A stretch of DNA of 10,567 nt from Spirochaetaceae bacterium (lineage in GTDB: Bacteria; Spirochaetota; Spirochaetia; Treponematales; Breznakiellaceae): assembly GCA_031279895.1 (NCBI GenBank), contig JAITHR010000229.1, positions 1 through 10,567 of the forward strand. The letters are read 5' to 3'. Under the pieces are notes generated by a model. That model had not been told where the DNA came from and ran no database searches. It saw only the letters and a list, made by a program, of their open reading frames with translations. Below, piece by piece: positions 1-6,356 of this stretch (its first letter is position 1; every line of letters starts with the position of its first letter). The translations under genes were made by a program, and so were the position numbers.

Positions 1-1461
1 GCGGACGGCACCGCGGCGGTGTACACGGTAACGGTCAAGCAATCGGTTCCCGCTACTAACAAGGCCGTGTTCACCAACGTAGCCGACGCCGCTGTGGAGT
101 ACATCGGCGGAACCGGCGATAAAGAAGCCCAAGCAACGGCCATCGCGACGCTGCTTGATGCCGCAACCGGCACATTGTACGATGCGGCGGTCGGTACCGG
201 CGCTACCGCTAATGTCATTACCCTCACCGCCCTTGCTAACGGCGCGAAAACGAAGCCTGAAGTGAAGGTTGAGAACTACACGGCGCCGGTGTTTAACGAC
301 GTAACCGGCGAGACCGCGGCGAATGTTACGGCTGGGGACACGGCGCTTGCGGTTACGGCCACCGGCGGCGAGCTCAAGACGGGGCTCAAGGTGTTTGTCA
401 GCACTGACGGCGGGACCGTTACCATTACCACCGCGACCTCGGTCGACGGGGCTATTGCCACGGGTTCGACGGCTACAGTTGCCCAGGACGGTCTCAAGAT
501 TATCGTGAAAGGGCTTACCGCCGCGGCTGACAGCCCCAACAACACCACCGGCACACCGAAGCTCAAGTCAAGCGCCAAGGCCGCGATTGTCATCAAGGGC
601 GACGCGCAAACCACGCAGGTCACCAGCGTAACCGCCACCACCGGCAAGCCGGTGGCGGTTGTGGCGCAGGCGTATACGGTTGGTGATGGCACGACTAACG
701 ATACCATTAAATTTACCGCCGGTACTCCCAACAAAGTGAAGTATAACCACAGCGGTGGTACTGCCGTTAGTGATACAAACCTCGACGCGGACTTTGACGC
801 GGCGCTTATCGCGGTGTTTACCCATACCGCGCTTGGCCTTACGGGTACCGACACGATAACCTTCGGTGCTGGAGGCGTTGTCAGCGCCATCGGCGTCGTG
901 GCAACTCCCACCGCGGCCAGACTCACCGCGGCGTTCGGGTTTGCGCCGGCAGTTACCCTGGGCGTGGATCTTACCCTTACCGACAACTTTGCGGTGCCGG
1001 CGGGGAAAACGCTGACCCTCGCGGCCCAGAAATCGCTGACCGTCGCGGCTGGAAAAGTGTTGGATTTATCGGCAACAGGCGCCGCTGTCGTAATTACAAA
1101 AGACGGAAGCTTTGGTTCGGTGATACTTCTGCCAAAAGAGGGCGCGCTGGCGGACGGCGGCGGCGCAGCGATTAAGTTCACCGCTGGCACCACTCACGCG
1201 CAGGCCAAAGGCACGGTAAATGCCAGGACAGTCGGGACGAGCTTGGGGGCCACGACTGTCTTTACTTTCGCCGGCACTACCGGTACTGATATAACAACTT
1301 TACCAACGGCCGCCACGGGTGAAGCCGTCATTGACGGTAAACTTGAAGCGGCAACTGTGGTCACTGCTAATCTCTCCGCTAATGGAAAAATCGTACTGAA
1401 CGGTAACAGCAGCAACGACGCAACCATCAGTGCGGCGATCAAGTTCGAGACCACCAACTAG
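1..1461 (+). CDS. 3' part of a Thr/Ala/Gly-rich surface-type protein (partial)
   Basis: The reading frame is open from the first base of the window (GCG GAC GGC ACC...), so the GTG at 19 is an internal codon and the real start lies upstream. The visible 487 residues are extremely rich in Ala, Thr, Gly and Val and contain no Cys, Trp or Met. The text alternates short beta-strand-like stretches with Gly/Asp/Asn turns. It starts with ADGTAAVYTVTVKQ, the kind of strand that ends bacterial Ig/cadherin-like modules. Near residues 325-355 are stacked phrases such as VPAGKTLTL and LTVAAGKVLDLS, which resemble beta-helix or adhesin repeats. No C-terminal anchor or sorting motif is visible. I infer an exported or surface-exposed protein whose signal peptide and earlier domains are outside the window. 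The specific function is not recognisable. A strong terminator follows 20 nt after the stop. Confidence 0.85.
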   Translation, partial: ADGTAAVYTVTVKQSVPATNKAVFTNVADAAVEYIGGTGDKEAQATAIATLLDAATGTLYDAAVGTGATANVITLTALANGAKTKPEVKVENYTAPVFNDVTGETAANVTAGDTALAVTATGGELKTGLKVFVSTDGGTVTITTATSVDGAIATGSTATVAQDGLKIIVKGLTAAADSPNNTTGTPKLKSSAKAAIVIKGDAQTTQVTSVTATTGKPVAVVAQAYTVGDGTTNDTIKFTAGTPNKVKYNHSGGTAVSDTNLDADFDAALIAVFTHTALGLTGTDTITFGAGGVVSAIGVVATPTAARLTAAFGFAPAVTLGVDLTLTDNFAVPAGKTLTLAAQKSLTVAAGKVLDLSATGAAVVITKDGSFGSVILLPKEGALADGGGAAIKFTAGTTHAQAKGTVNARTVGTSLGATTVFTFAGTTGTDITTLPTAATGEAVIDGKLEAATVVTANLSANGKIVLNGNSSNDATISAAIKFETTN

Positions 1462-1481
1462 TCAGACCTGACCCGTAACAG

Positions 1482-1524
1482 GGCGCGGTTCCCCCACACC
1501 ACGGGGGGCCGCGCCTTTCTTTTT
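1482..1524 (+). terminator. Rho-independent terminator of the surface-protein gene
   Basis: GGCGCGG (1482-1488) pairs with CCGCGCC (1509-1515). The stem continues as CCCCC (1491-1495) with GGGGG (1503-1507) around a small loop. A T-rich run TTTCTTTTT (1516-1524) follows directly. Placement 20 nt after the TAG at 1459-1461 fits termination of the upstream gene. Confidence 0.9.
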
Positions 1525-1590
1525 GCGCGGCGCTCCGCCCCGCACAACGCGCCGCCGCTAAGCGGACCGTCCGGGTGTAGGGCGCAACGC

Positions 1591-1620
1591 GGGAAGCTTA
1601 TGTGCCTGCGCCGCCGGCGC
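1591..1620. repeat. Remnant copy of the dispersed GC-rich palindromic repeat
   Basis: The stretch beginning GGGAAGCTTATGTGCCT and running into a GC-rich hairpin closely matches 7738-7768. It contains the palindrome GCGCCGCCGGCGC (1608-1620): a 5-bp stem and 3-nt loop, the same architecture as the CAGCCTCCGGCTG repeats in the right half of the window. It fills the gap between the terminator and the tRNA promoter. No gene is seen in 1525-1643. Confidence 0.55.
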
Positions 1621-1643
1621 CGGACAGAAAAAAAATTCAGCGG

Positions 1644-1672
1644 TTGACATAACACGACGATATTACTATTAT
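1644..1672 (+). promoter_or_regulatory. Sigma-70 promoter of tRNA-Val
   Basis: TTGACA (1644-1649) is a perfect -35 box. After a 17-nt spacer comes TATTAT (1667-1672), one mismatch from the -10 consensus. Transcription would start near 1679, about 22 nt before the tRNA. It is the best promoter in the window and the position explains the downstream RNA gene. Confidence 0.85.
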
Positions 1673-1700
1673 AGATATATATCCGGGATGCCTCGGAGAG

Positions 1701-1772
1701 GGACGATTAACTCAGTGGGAGAGTGCTACCTTCACACGGTAGAAGTCGCTAGTTCAAATCTAGCATCGTCCA
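1701..1772 (+). tRNA. tRNA-Val (anticodon CAC)
   Basis: A complete cloverleaf can be drawn. Acceptor stem GGACGAT (1701-1707) pairs with ATCGTCC (1765-1771), and the discriminator is A1772. The D stem is ACTC/GAGT. The anticodon stem CTACC/GGTAG encloses loop TTCACAC with anticodon CAC, which reads GUG valine codons. The T stem GCTAG/CTAGC encloses TTCAAAT. The 3' CCA is not encoded (GTG follows the discriminator), so it must be added by tRNA nucleotidyltransferase. A near-consensus promoter lies immediately upstream. Mature length is 72 nt before CCA addition. Confidence 0.96.
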
Positions 1773-1871
1773 GTGGCTCCTGTTAGCAAATAATCTTGTT
1801 GAAAAAAGTTTTATCGCGCAAAAAGGAGCTTGGATTCACATTACACTTAGGGAAGAAATGGAATAAAAACG

Positions 1872-2096
1872 ATGGAAGAAAACAAAAAGATCAACCGAGA
1901 CGAGAAAGCGCCCAAAGCACTCCAATTTATTGTGGCCGGGGAAGACGGAAGGGAATGGGGGCGTATGTACGCAACGCCGAAGGTATTCAAAACAGGAAGC
2001 GTGGGGTTCTACACGAATGGCAAGATGGTAAACCCGTTTAATACAGAACGCCGGTATCAGATCGGCATAACCGTTACGCTTATCGGATCAAAATGA
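1872..2096 (+). CDS. Small conserved-looking protein of unknown function (74 aa)
   Basis: This encodes a 74-residue soluble, Lys-rich protein beginning MEENKKINRDEKAPKALQF and ending in ITVTLIGSK. It has no Cys, signal peptide or membrane segment. The composition is ordinary for a folded protein, with an aromatic/Gly/Asn-rich middle (WGRMYATPKVF, GFYTNGKMVNPF). That argues for a real gene and against the overlapping frame at 1796-2041, which is Arg/Lys-biased and lacks a plausible start. The start signal is weak: only purine-rich sequence (AAATGGAA, about 8 nt before the ATG) precedes it. It could be read through from the tRNA promoter, or have a promoter not evident in 1773-1871. I do not recognise a family by name, and no function can be assigned from context. 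It ends 73 nt before the oxidoreductase operon. Confidence 0.65.
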   Translation: MEENKKINRDEKAPKALQFIVAGEDGREWGRMYATPKVFKTGSVGFYTNGKMVNPFNTERRYQIGITVTLIGSK

Positions 2097-2169
2097 GCGC
2101 CGGAATTCCGCACCCGCTCCTCACCTGTGATACTATCCACAGTTAGTCTGATTTCTATGAGGAGAACTC

Positions 2170-2409
2170 ATGGCAAGGAAAGGTAAAGTCCTTATCAGCC
2201 GGGACCTCTGCAAGGGCTGTCTGCTCTGTATCCGTTCCTGTCCGGCGCAGGTTCTGGAACAGGATACGGAGCCTAATAAAACCGGAAGCCATCCGTCCAA
2301 AGTATCGCGGGAAAAAGAAGAAAAATGCGTCGCCTGCGGGAATTGTTTTGAAGTGTGCCCTGATATATGTATAACAGTGTATACCCTGGAAGAAGGAGAA
2401 GCGGTATGA
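2170..2409 (+). CDS. vorD: 2-oxoacid:ferredoxin oxidoreductase, delta (2x[4Fe-4S]) subunit
   Basis: A 79-residue bacterial-type ferredoxin subunit. Two cluster motifs are visible: C14-x2-C17-x2-C20-x3-C24-P and C53-x2-C56-x2-C59-x3-C63-P, sufficient for two [4Fe-4S] clusters. This subunit passes electrons from the catalytic core of VOR/KOR-type enzymes to external ferredoxin. A good Shine-Dalgarno, AGGAG at 2160-2164, sits 5 nt before the ATG. It is the first gene of a four-gene operon and its TGA overlaps the next ATG (ATGA, 2406-2409). No convincing promoter is seen in the 73-nt gap upstream; a TACTAT at 2131-2136 is only a weak -10 candidate without a -35. The vor symbol follows the D-B-A-C organisation. 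The substrate (branched-chain 2-oxoacid or 2-oxoglutarate) cannot be fixed from sequence alone. Confidence 0.9.
   Translation: MARKGKVLISRDLCKGCLLCIRSCPAQVLEQDTEPNKTGSHPSKVSREKEEKCVACGNCFEVCPDICITVYTLEEGEAV
2393..2398 (+). promoter_or_regulatory. Ribosome binding site that sets the vorB start
   Basis: AAGGAG lies 7 nt before the ATG at 2406. This favours that start over the in-frame ATG at 2367, which has no comparable site and lies inside vorD. Confidence 0.75.
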
Positions 2410-3506
2410 GCGAACCTGAGAGACAGCTTTTAAAGGGAAACGACGCCATCGCCGAAGCCGCGCTGCGGGCAGGCTGTACCGCCTATTTCGGGTATCCCAT
2501 TACCCCGCAAAACGAAATCATCGCTTATATGGCAGGCCGTATGCCGGCCATGGGGCGGGTGTTTATCCAAGCCGAAAGCGAAGTGGCGGCGATTAACATG
2601 GTGTACGGCGCCGCAGCAGCAGGCGCCCGGGCCATGACCAGCTCCTCAAGCCCCGGTATCAGCCTCAAGCAAGAGGGCGTCTCCTATGCCGCGGGCGCGG
2701 ATATTCCCCTCGTGCTGGTAAACGTGGTGCGCGGCGGCCCGGGGCTTGGGTCTATCGCGCCGAGCCAAAGCGATTACTTCCAGGCAACCAGAGGCGGGGG
2801 ACACGGGGATTACTTCTGTATCGTGCTGGCGCCCAAGAGCGCCCAGGAATGTGCGGATCTGACCTATCTGGCCTTTGATTTGGCGGACCGGTACCGGACG
2901 CCGGTCATCGTGCTGGCAGACGGCATAATAGGCCAAATGATGGAAGGGGTCGTCCTGCCGGCGGAACGCCCTTTGGAAAGCCTTCCGAAACGGGACTGGA
3001 CCGTAGGGCAGATGCGAAACCGGCAAAGCCGGCATATTACCTCCCTTAACCTCGTGCCTGAAGAGCTCGAAGAAAAGACGAAAAAGCGCTTTCTGCGCTA
3101 TGATGAAATCAAACGGAAAGAGGTCCGGTTTGAACTAACCGGCCCTGAAGACGCTGACCTCACGTTCGTGGCCTACGGCACCTCGGCGCGGGTTTCTCTG
3201 GGGGCGAAAATGCTGGGCGAGCGGGTCGGACTTAAGACGCGGATATTTCGGCCCGTTACCCTGTGGCCCTTTCCCTCGGCGGCGCTGGAGGCCGTAGGAA
3301 AAACAGGAAAACCGGTGCTGGTGGTGGAGATGAGTCTGGGGCAGCTTGTGGAAGACGTGAAACTTGCGGTTCTGGGGCGGGCGCCTGTCCATCTCCTCGG
3401 ACACGCGGGCGGGGTTATCCCCACTGAAGAAGAGGTCTTCGAGACCGCGAAGCGTATCCTCAACGGAACGGAACAGAACGGGAACACCGGAGGAATACCT
3501 CAATGA
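2406..3506 (+). CDS. vorB: 2-oxoacid:ferredoxin oxidoreductase, alpha subunit (VorB/KorA)
   Basis: A 366-residue alpha subunit of a thiamine-diphosphate 2-oxoacid:ferredoxin oxidoreductase. Using the start at 2406 gives MSEPERQLLKGNDAIAEAA, the usual N-terminus of VorB proteins. Family landmarks are FGYPITPQ (28-35), the QAESEVAAINMVYGAA block (55-70), TSSSSPGISLKQEG (78-91), RGGPGLGSI...SQ.DYFQATRGGGHGD (109-135), and a C-terminal transketolase-C-like domain with VAYGTSARV and the VVEMSLGQ.VEDV segment. It pairs with the beta subunit to bind TPP and CoA and decarboxylate the 2-oxoacid. It overlaps vorD and vorA by 4 nt at each end, so translation is probably coupled. The length is normal for VorB and no key region is missing. 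KorA (2-oxoglutarate) proteins look very similar, so substrate assignment is tentative. Confidence 0.93.
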   Translation: MSEPERQLLKGNDAIAEAALRAGCTAYFGYPITPQNEIIAYMAGRMPAMGRVFIQAESEVAAINMVYGAAAAGARAMTSSSSPGISLKQEGVSYAAGADIPLVLVNVVRGGPGLGSIAPSQSDYFQATRGGGHGDYFCIVLAPKSAQECADLTYLAFDLADRYRTPVIVLADGIIGQMMEGVVLPAERPLESLPKRDWTVGQMRNRQSRHITSLNLVPEELEEKTKKRFLRYDEIKRKEVRFELTGPEDADLTFVAYGTSARVSLGAKMLGERVGLKTRIFRPVTLWPFPSAALEAVGKTGKPVLVVEMSLGQLVEDVKLAVLGRAPVHLLGHAGGVIPTEEEVFETAKRILNGTEQNGNTGGIPQ

Positions 3507-4267
3507 AAGAGATACGGGGCTACCCCAAAAGCCTCTATCCCGTGGCGACCAAATACTGCGGCGGATGCGGCCACGGGGTTATCCATCGGATCATCACCGA
3601 GCTTATTGACGAGCTTGGGGCGCGGGAAAAAACGATTATCACCAATCCGGTAGGGTGCGCTATCTGGGCGGACCTCTACTTTGACTTTGACTCGGTGCAG
3701 CCCCCCCATGGCCGCACTCCCGCGGCGGCCACCGGAATCAAGCGGGTCATGCCGGATCATCTCGTGATTTGTTACCAGGGCGACGGGGACATGGCGGCCA
3801 TCGGCACCGCGGAGATGATACACGCGGCAAACCGGGGGGAACGGTTCACCACGATTTTTGTGAACAACGCGATCTACGGTATGACCGGCGGGCAAATGGC
3901 GCCGACCACCCTTGTCGGGCAGAAAGCGGCCACCGCGCCGGACGGACGGGATCCCGATACCGCGGGCTATCCTATTCGGGTATCGGAACTCCTTGCGGGA
4001 CTTGAGGGGAGCCGTTACATTGCCAGAGGCGCGGTAAACAACGCCGGCAACGCCAGAAAAACCAAAGCCTTCATCAAAAAAGCCTTCGACGCCCAGCTTA
4101 AGGGGATCGGGTTTACTATGGTGGAAATCCTTTCCTCCTGCCCCACCAATTGGGGTATGGAGCCGGTGGAGGCGGTGGAATGGCTTGAGCGGGAGATGAT
4201 ACCGGTGTTTCCTTTGGGAGAGATAAAAAACACGATAGATTCCTCCAAAGGGGGAACGGGAACATGA
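3503..4267 (+). CDS. vorA: 2-oxoacid:ferredoxin oxidoreductase, beta (TPP-binding) subunit
   Basis: A 254-residue beta subunit that binds thiamine diphosphate. Visible motifs are CGGCGH (19-24), NPVGC (48-52), HGRTPAAATGIK (69-80), and the TPP/Mg motif GDGD (93-96) running through to NN (121-122), followed by IYGMTGGQMAPTT. These match the PorB/KorB/VorA family, whose members combine with the alpha subunit to oxidise a 2-oxoacid to acyl-CoA in the cytoplasm. GGAGG (3490-3494) stands 8 nt before the ATG. The gene overlaps vorB upstream (3503-3506) and vorC downstream (4264-4267), both as ATGA. No [4Fe-4S] motif is present here, consistent with the clusters being carried by the separate delta subunit. 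Confidence 0.93.
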   Translation: MKEIRGYPKSLYPVATKYCGGCGHGVIHRIITELIDELGAREKTIITNPVGCAIWADLYFDFDSVQPPHGRTPAAATGIKRVMPDHLVICYQGDGDMAAIGTAEMIHAANRGERFTTIFVNNAIYGMTGGQMAPTTLVGQKAATAPDGRDPDTAGYPIRVSELLAGLEGSRYIARGAVNNAGNARKTKAFIKKAFDAQLKGIGFTMVEILSSCPTNWGMEPVEAVEWLEREMIPVFPLGEIKNTIDSSKGGTGT

Positions 4268-4806
4268 CGGAAAAATCTTTTTTTGCCGGCTTCGGCGGCC
4301 AGGGCATCATTTCCCTTGGGCAGATTTGGGTCTACTGCGCCATGCGGGAGGGGAAAAACGTTACGTTCTTCCCGTTTTACGGCGCGGAGAAACGGGGCGG
4401 CATCGCCCGCGCCTCGGTCATCGTATCAGACGAGGAAATCGCCAGTCCGCTGGTTACCAGGCCGGACTCCGCACTGGTGATGAACCCCGACTCCCTGCCG
4501 CTCTGCGAGGGAATCTTGAAACCGGCGGGGCTTATGCTGGTCAACGCCTCCCTGGTCAGGGAAAAACCCGTGCGGACCGACCTGCGCCTTGTAGCTGTTC
4601 CGGCGCAAGACGTGGCCGAATCAATCGGAGACAGCCGGTTCGCCAACATGGTCGCCCTGGGCGCTCTGGCGCGGCTTACCGCCGCGCTCCATCTTACCGA
4701 TATTGAAGACATTCTCAAAAGGTTTTTTCCCAAAGACAAGTGGCGTTTCGTGCCGAAAAACGTGGAAGCGATTAAGGCCGGGTACGACGCGGTAAAAAGT
4801 CCTTGA
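4264..4806 (+). CDS. vorC: 2-oxoacid:ferredoxin oxidoreductase, gamma subunit
   Basis: A 180-residue gamma subunit. The N-terminus FFAGFGGQGIISLGQ (6-20) carries the GxGGQG signature, and FPFYGAEKRGGIARASVIVSDEEIASP (36-62) corresponds to the P-x-YG-x-E-x-RGG segment of this family. Length is typical. It completes the catalytic set, so the operon encodes all four subunits (delta-alpha-beta-gamma) of a heterotetrameric VOR/KOR-type enzyme. The start overlaps the vorA stop by 4 nt. The next gene begins 52 nt downstream without an obvious terminator, so read-through transcription is possible. Confidence 0.92.
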   Translation: MTEKSFFAGFGGQGIISLGQIWVYCAMREGKNVTFFPFYGAEKRGGIARASVIVSDEEIASPLVTRPDSALVMNPDSLPLCEGILKPAGLMLVNASLVREKPVRTDLRLVAVPAQDVAESIGDSRFANMVALGALARLTAALHLTDIEDILKRFFPKDKWRFVPKNVEAIKAGYDAVKSP

Positions 4807-4858
4807 AGAGACGGCCTTTACATACAGGAAACCAAAGGGAGGGGAAAGGAGTTTCGCC

Positions 4859-6175
4859 ATGAATACAGCGTTTCAGAATATTTTGATCCAGATAGTAAAG
4901 GGACATGGCATCGGTATCTTGGATAACGCCCCGCGATGCAAAACCTTATTGGAAACCTATACCAAAGGGGCGTGTAAACGGGAAAGCCGTTTGTTTCTCA
5001 TAAGTCTTGAGGCGGGATGTCATCAGGAAATCTTAAGCGCCGAGGACCAGAACCACGTTAAAAACCAGTTAATACAGAAGTTACAGGATGAATACGGGAT
5101 AAAATCAGCGTTTGCCGAAGAAATCGTCTCCCTTATGGGGGACGTTATCGAAAAATGGAAACAGACCGGCAAAGAAAAGATACCGCAGCTGGAAAAGAGC
5201 GCCCAGAAAGGGGATTACCGCTCCCAATACGAGCTGGGCCTTTTGTACGAACGGCTCAACGACTATACCGCGGCTATTCATTGGCTCAAAGAAGCGGCCA
5301 AACAGGGGCTTCTGCTCTCCGAGCAGCCGGTGGCGCGTCCCTTTGCCGCCCACGCCCCTTCGACCCAAAGCAGCGGCGCACCCCATCCGGCAAAGGCAAC
5401 AGCCGCGACAGTCGGCACCCTCGTTTTTATCAAGGGCGGCACCTTCATCATGGGCAGCCCCCTTTCGGAGCTTGAGCGGCATGACAACGAAAACCAACAT
5501 CCGGTAAAACTCACCAACTTTTATATAGGGAAATATCTGGTTACCCAAGACGAATACGAGGCGCTTATGGGAACCAATCCCAGCAACTTCAAGGGCGAGG
5601 GCCTGCCGGTCGAATGTGTGAGCTGGTACGACGCCATAGAATACTGCAACAAGCGGAGCTCTCAAGAGGGCCTTACGCCGGTGTATATGATCAATAAAGC
5701 CAGAAACGACATAAATAACAACAACGAGTTTGATAACAATAAGTGGACCATATCGGCGAACTGGAACGCCAACGGGTATCGGCTGCCCACTGAAGCCGAA
5801 TGGGAATACGCCTGCCGCGCCGGAACTGCCACGCCGTTTTATACGGGCAGCAGCATCATCCCCACCCAGGCGAATTACGACGGGAAAGACCACGCCCGTC
5901 AAAGCACCTCGAAAGTCGGGAGTTTCCCGCCTAACCCCTGGAGCCTGTATGATATGCACGGCAACGTGTTCGAGTGGTGCTGGGACTGGTACGGCGGCTA
6001 CAGCGGCGGCATAACCCAGATTGACCCGTTAGGCGCACCCTCAGGCACCCATCGGGTTCTTCGGGGCGGAAGCTGGAACAAGAGCGCCCAAAGCCTGCGG
6101 TCAGCCTATCGGGTAGGAAGCACCCCCTCGCTGCGAAGCAGTGAATTCGGCTTCCGCCTCGCCCGCTTCCAATAA
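4859..6175 (+). CDS. SUMF1/FGE-sulfatase-domain protein with helical and Sel1/TPR-like N-terminus; catalytic Cys absent
   Basis: A 438-residue protein with AAAGGAG (4845-4851) 7 nt before ATG. Residues 1-105 are a helical Cys-containing region (PRCKTLLETYTKGACKRESRLFL and following) of a kind found in front of effector domains in bacterial multidomain proteins; I cannot name it securely. Residues 108-150 resemble one Sel1/TPR repeat (AQKGDYRSQYELGLLYERL...AAIHWLKEAAKQG). A low-complexity Ala/Pro linker (157-184) leads to an FGE-sulfatase domain (186-436) with GGTFIMGSP, FYIGKYLVTQDEY, RLPTEAEWEYACRAG, YDMHGNVFEWCWDWY and RVLRGGSW...GFRLAR. In true formylglycine-generating enzymes two cysteines follow GGS; here those positions are Lys408 and Leu413, so sulfatase activation is unlikely. 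An Asn-rich insert lies at 279-304. The domain probably acts as a binding or scaffolding fold. The stop codon overlaps a repeat hairpin. Confidence 0.9.
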   Translation: MNTAFQNILIQIVKGHGIGILDNAPRCKTLLETYTKGACKRESRLFLISLEAGCHQEILSAEDQNHVKNQLIQKLQDEYGIKSAFAEEIVSLMGDVIEKWKQTGKEKIPQLEKSAQKGDYRSQYELGLLYERLNDYTAAIHWLKEAAKQGLLLSEQPVARPFAAHAPSTQSSGAPHPAKATAATVGTLVFIKGGTFIMGSPLSELERHDNENQHPVKLTNFYIGKYLVTQDEYEALMGTNPSNFKGEGLPVECVSWYDAIEYCNKRSSQEGLTPVYMINKARNDINNNNEFDNNKWTISANWNANGYRLPTEAEWEYACRAGTATPFYTGSSIIPTQANYDGKDHARQSTSKVGSFPPNPWSLYDMHGNVFEWCWDWYGGYSGGITQIDPLGAPSGTHRVLRGGSWNKSAQSLRSAYRVGSTPSLRSSEFGFRLARFQ

Positions 6176-6190
6176 CCGCCTCCGGCGGTT
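6174..6190 (+). repeat. Hairpin overlapping the FGE-domain gene stop codon
   Basis: AACCGCC-TCC-GGCGGTT is a perfect 7-bp stem with a 3-nt loop that begins inside the TAA stop (6173-6175) and is followed by TTCAAAC. It is a variant of the dispersed palindrome. It may act as a weak terminator, but the T run is short. Confidence 0.75.
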
Positions 6191-6310
6191 TCAAACAGCT
6201 TCTTGCTTAGCGCCCCTAATCAGACAACGCTCACTTTGCCGCGCTCCGCCGCCTCCGGCGGTTTTAAACGGCTTCTTGTTTAGCGCCCTAATCAGACAAC
6301 GCCCGCTTTG
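6176..6310. repeat. Two tandem copies of a roughly 63-bp repeat (period 73 bp)
   Basis: Copy 1 (6176-6238) and copy 2 (6249-6310) both start with CCGCCTCCGGCGG, continue TTTYAAACRGCTTCTTG, share TTAGCGCC and TAATCAGACAACGC, and end in CTTTG. They differ by a few substitutions and one C deletion. A related element is recognisable around 7765-7836. They occupy the space between the convergent FGE-domain and LarA-like genes. No ORF in this gap is convincing. Confidence 0.9.
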
Positions 6311-6327
6311 AATCAATCGCGCCGCCT

Positions 6328-6356
6328 GAAGCTTTTGAAACAGCCGGAGGCTGTTT
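6328..6356. repeat. Palindromic repeat at the 3' end of the LarA-like gene
   Basis: AAACAGCC-GGA-GGCTGTTT (6338-6356) is a perfect 8-bp stem with a 3-nt loop, and its last two bases are part of the minus-strand stop codon (6355-6357). The preceding GAAGCTTTTG extends the match to 9501-9526 to 26 nt with one mismatch. It may help stop or stabilise the minus-strand transcript. Confidence 0.85.

Noticed and set aside
276..1193. 305-residue minus-strand open frame
   Set aside because: It is antisense to the surface-protein frame, which is longer, open at the window edge and followed by a proper terminator. The minus frame arises from the GC-rich codons.
1796..2041. 81-residue frame overlapping the small protein
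   Set aside because: It uses a TTG start, has Arg/Lys-rich shadow composition, and overlaps the better frame at 1872-2096.
2101..2110. CGGAATTCCG palindrome upstream of vorD, matching the core of the 21-bp unit
   Set aside because: A single 10-bp match without the flanking unit sequence; chance is sufficient, and it does not sit over a recognisable promoter.
5980..6190. Diversity-generating retroelement target region in the FGE-domain gene
   Set aside because: The fold and C-terminal position fit, but there is no reverse transcriptase, template repeat or AAC-rich variable codon pattern in the window.
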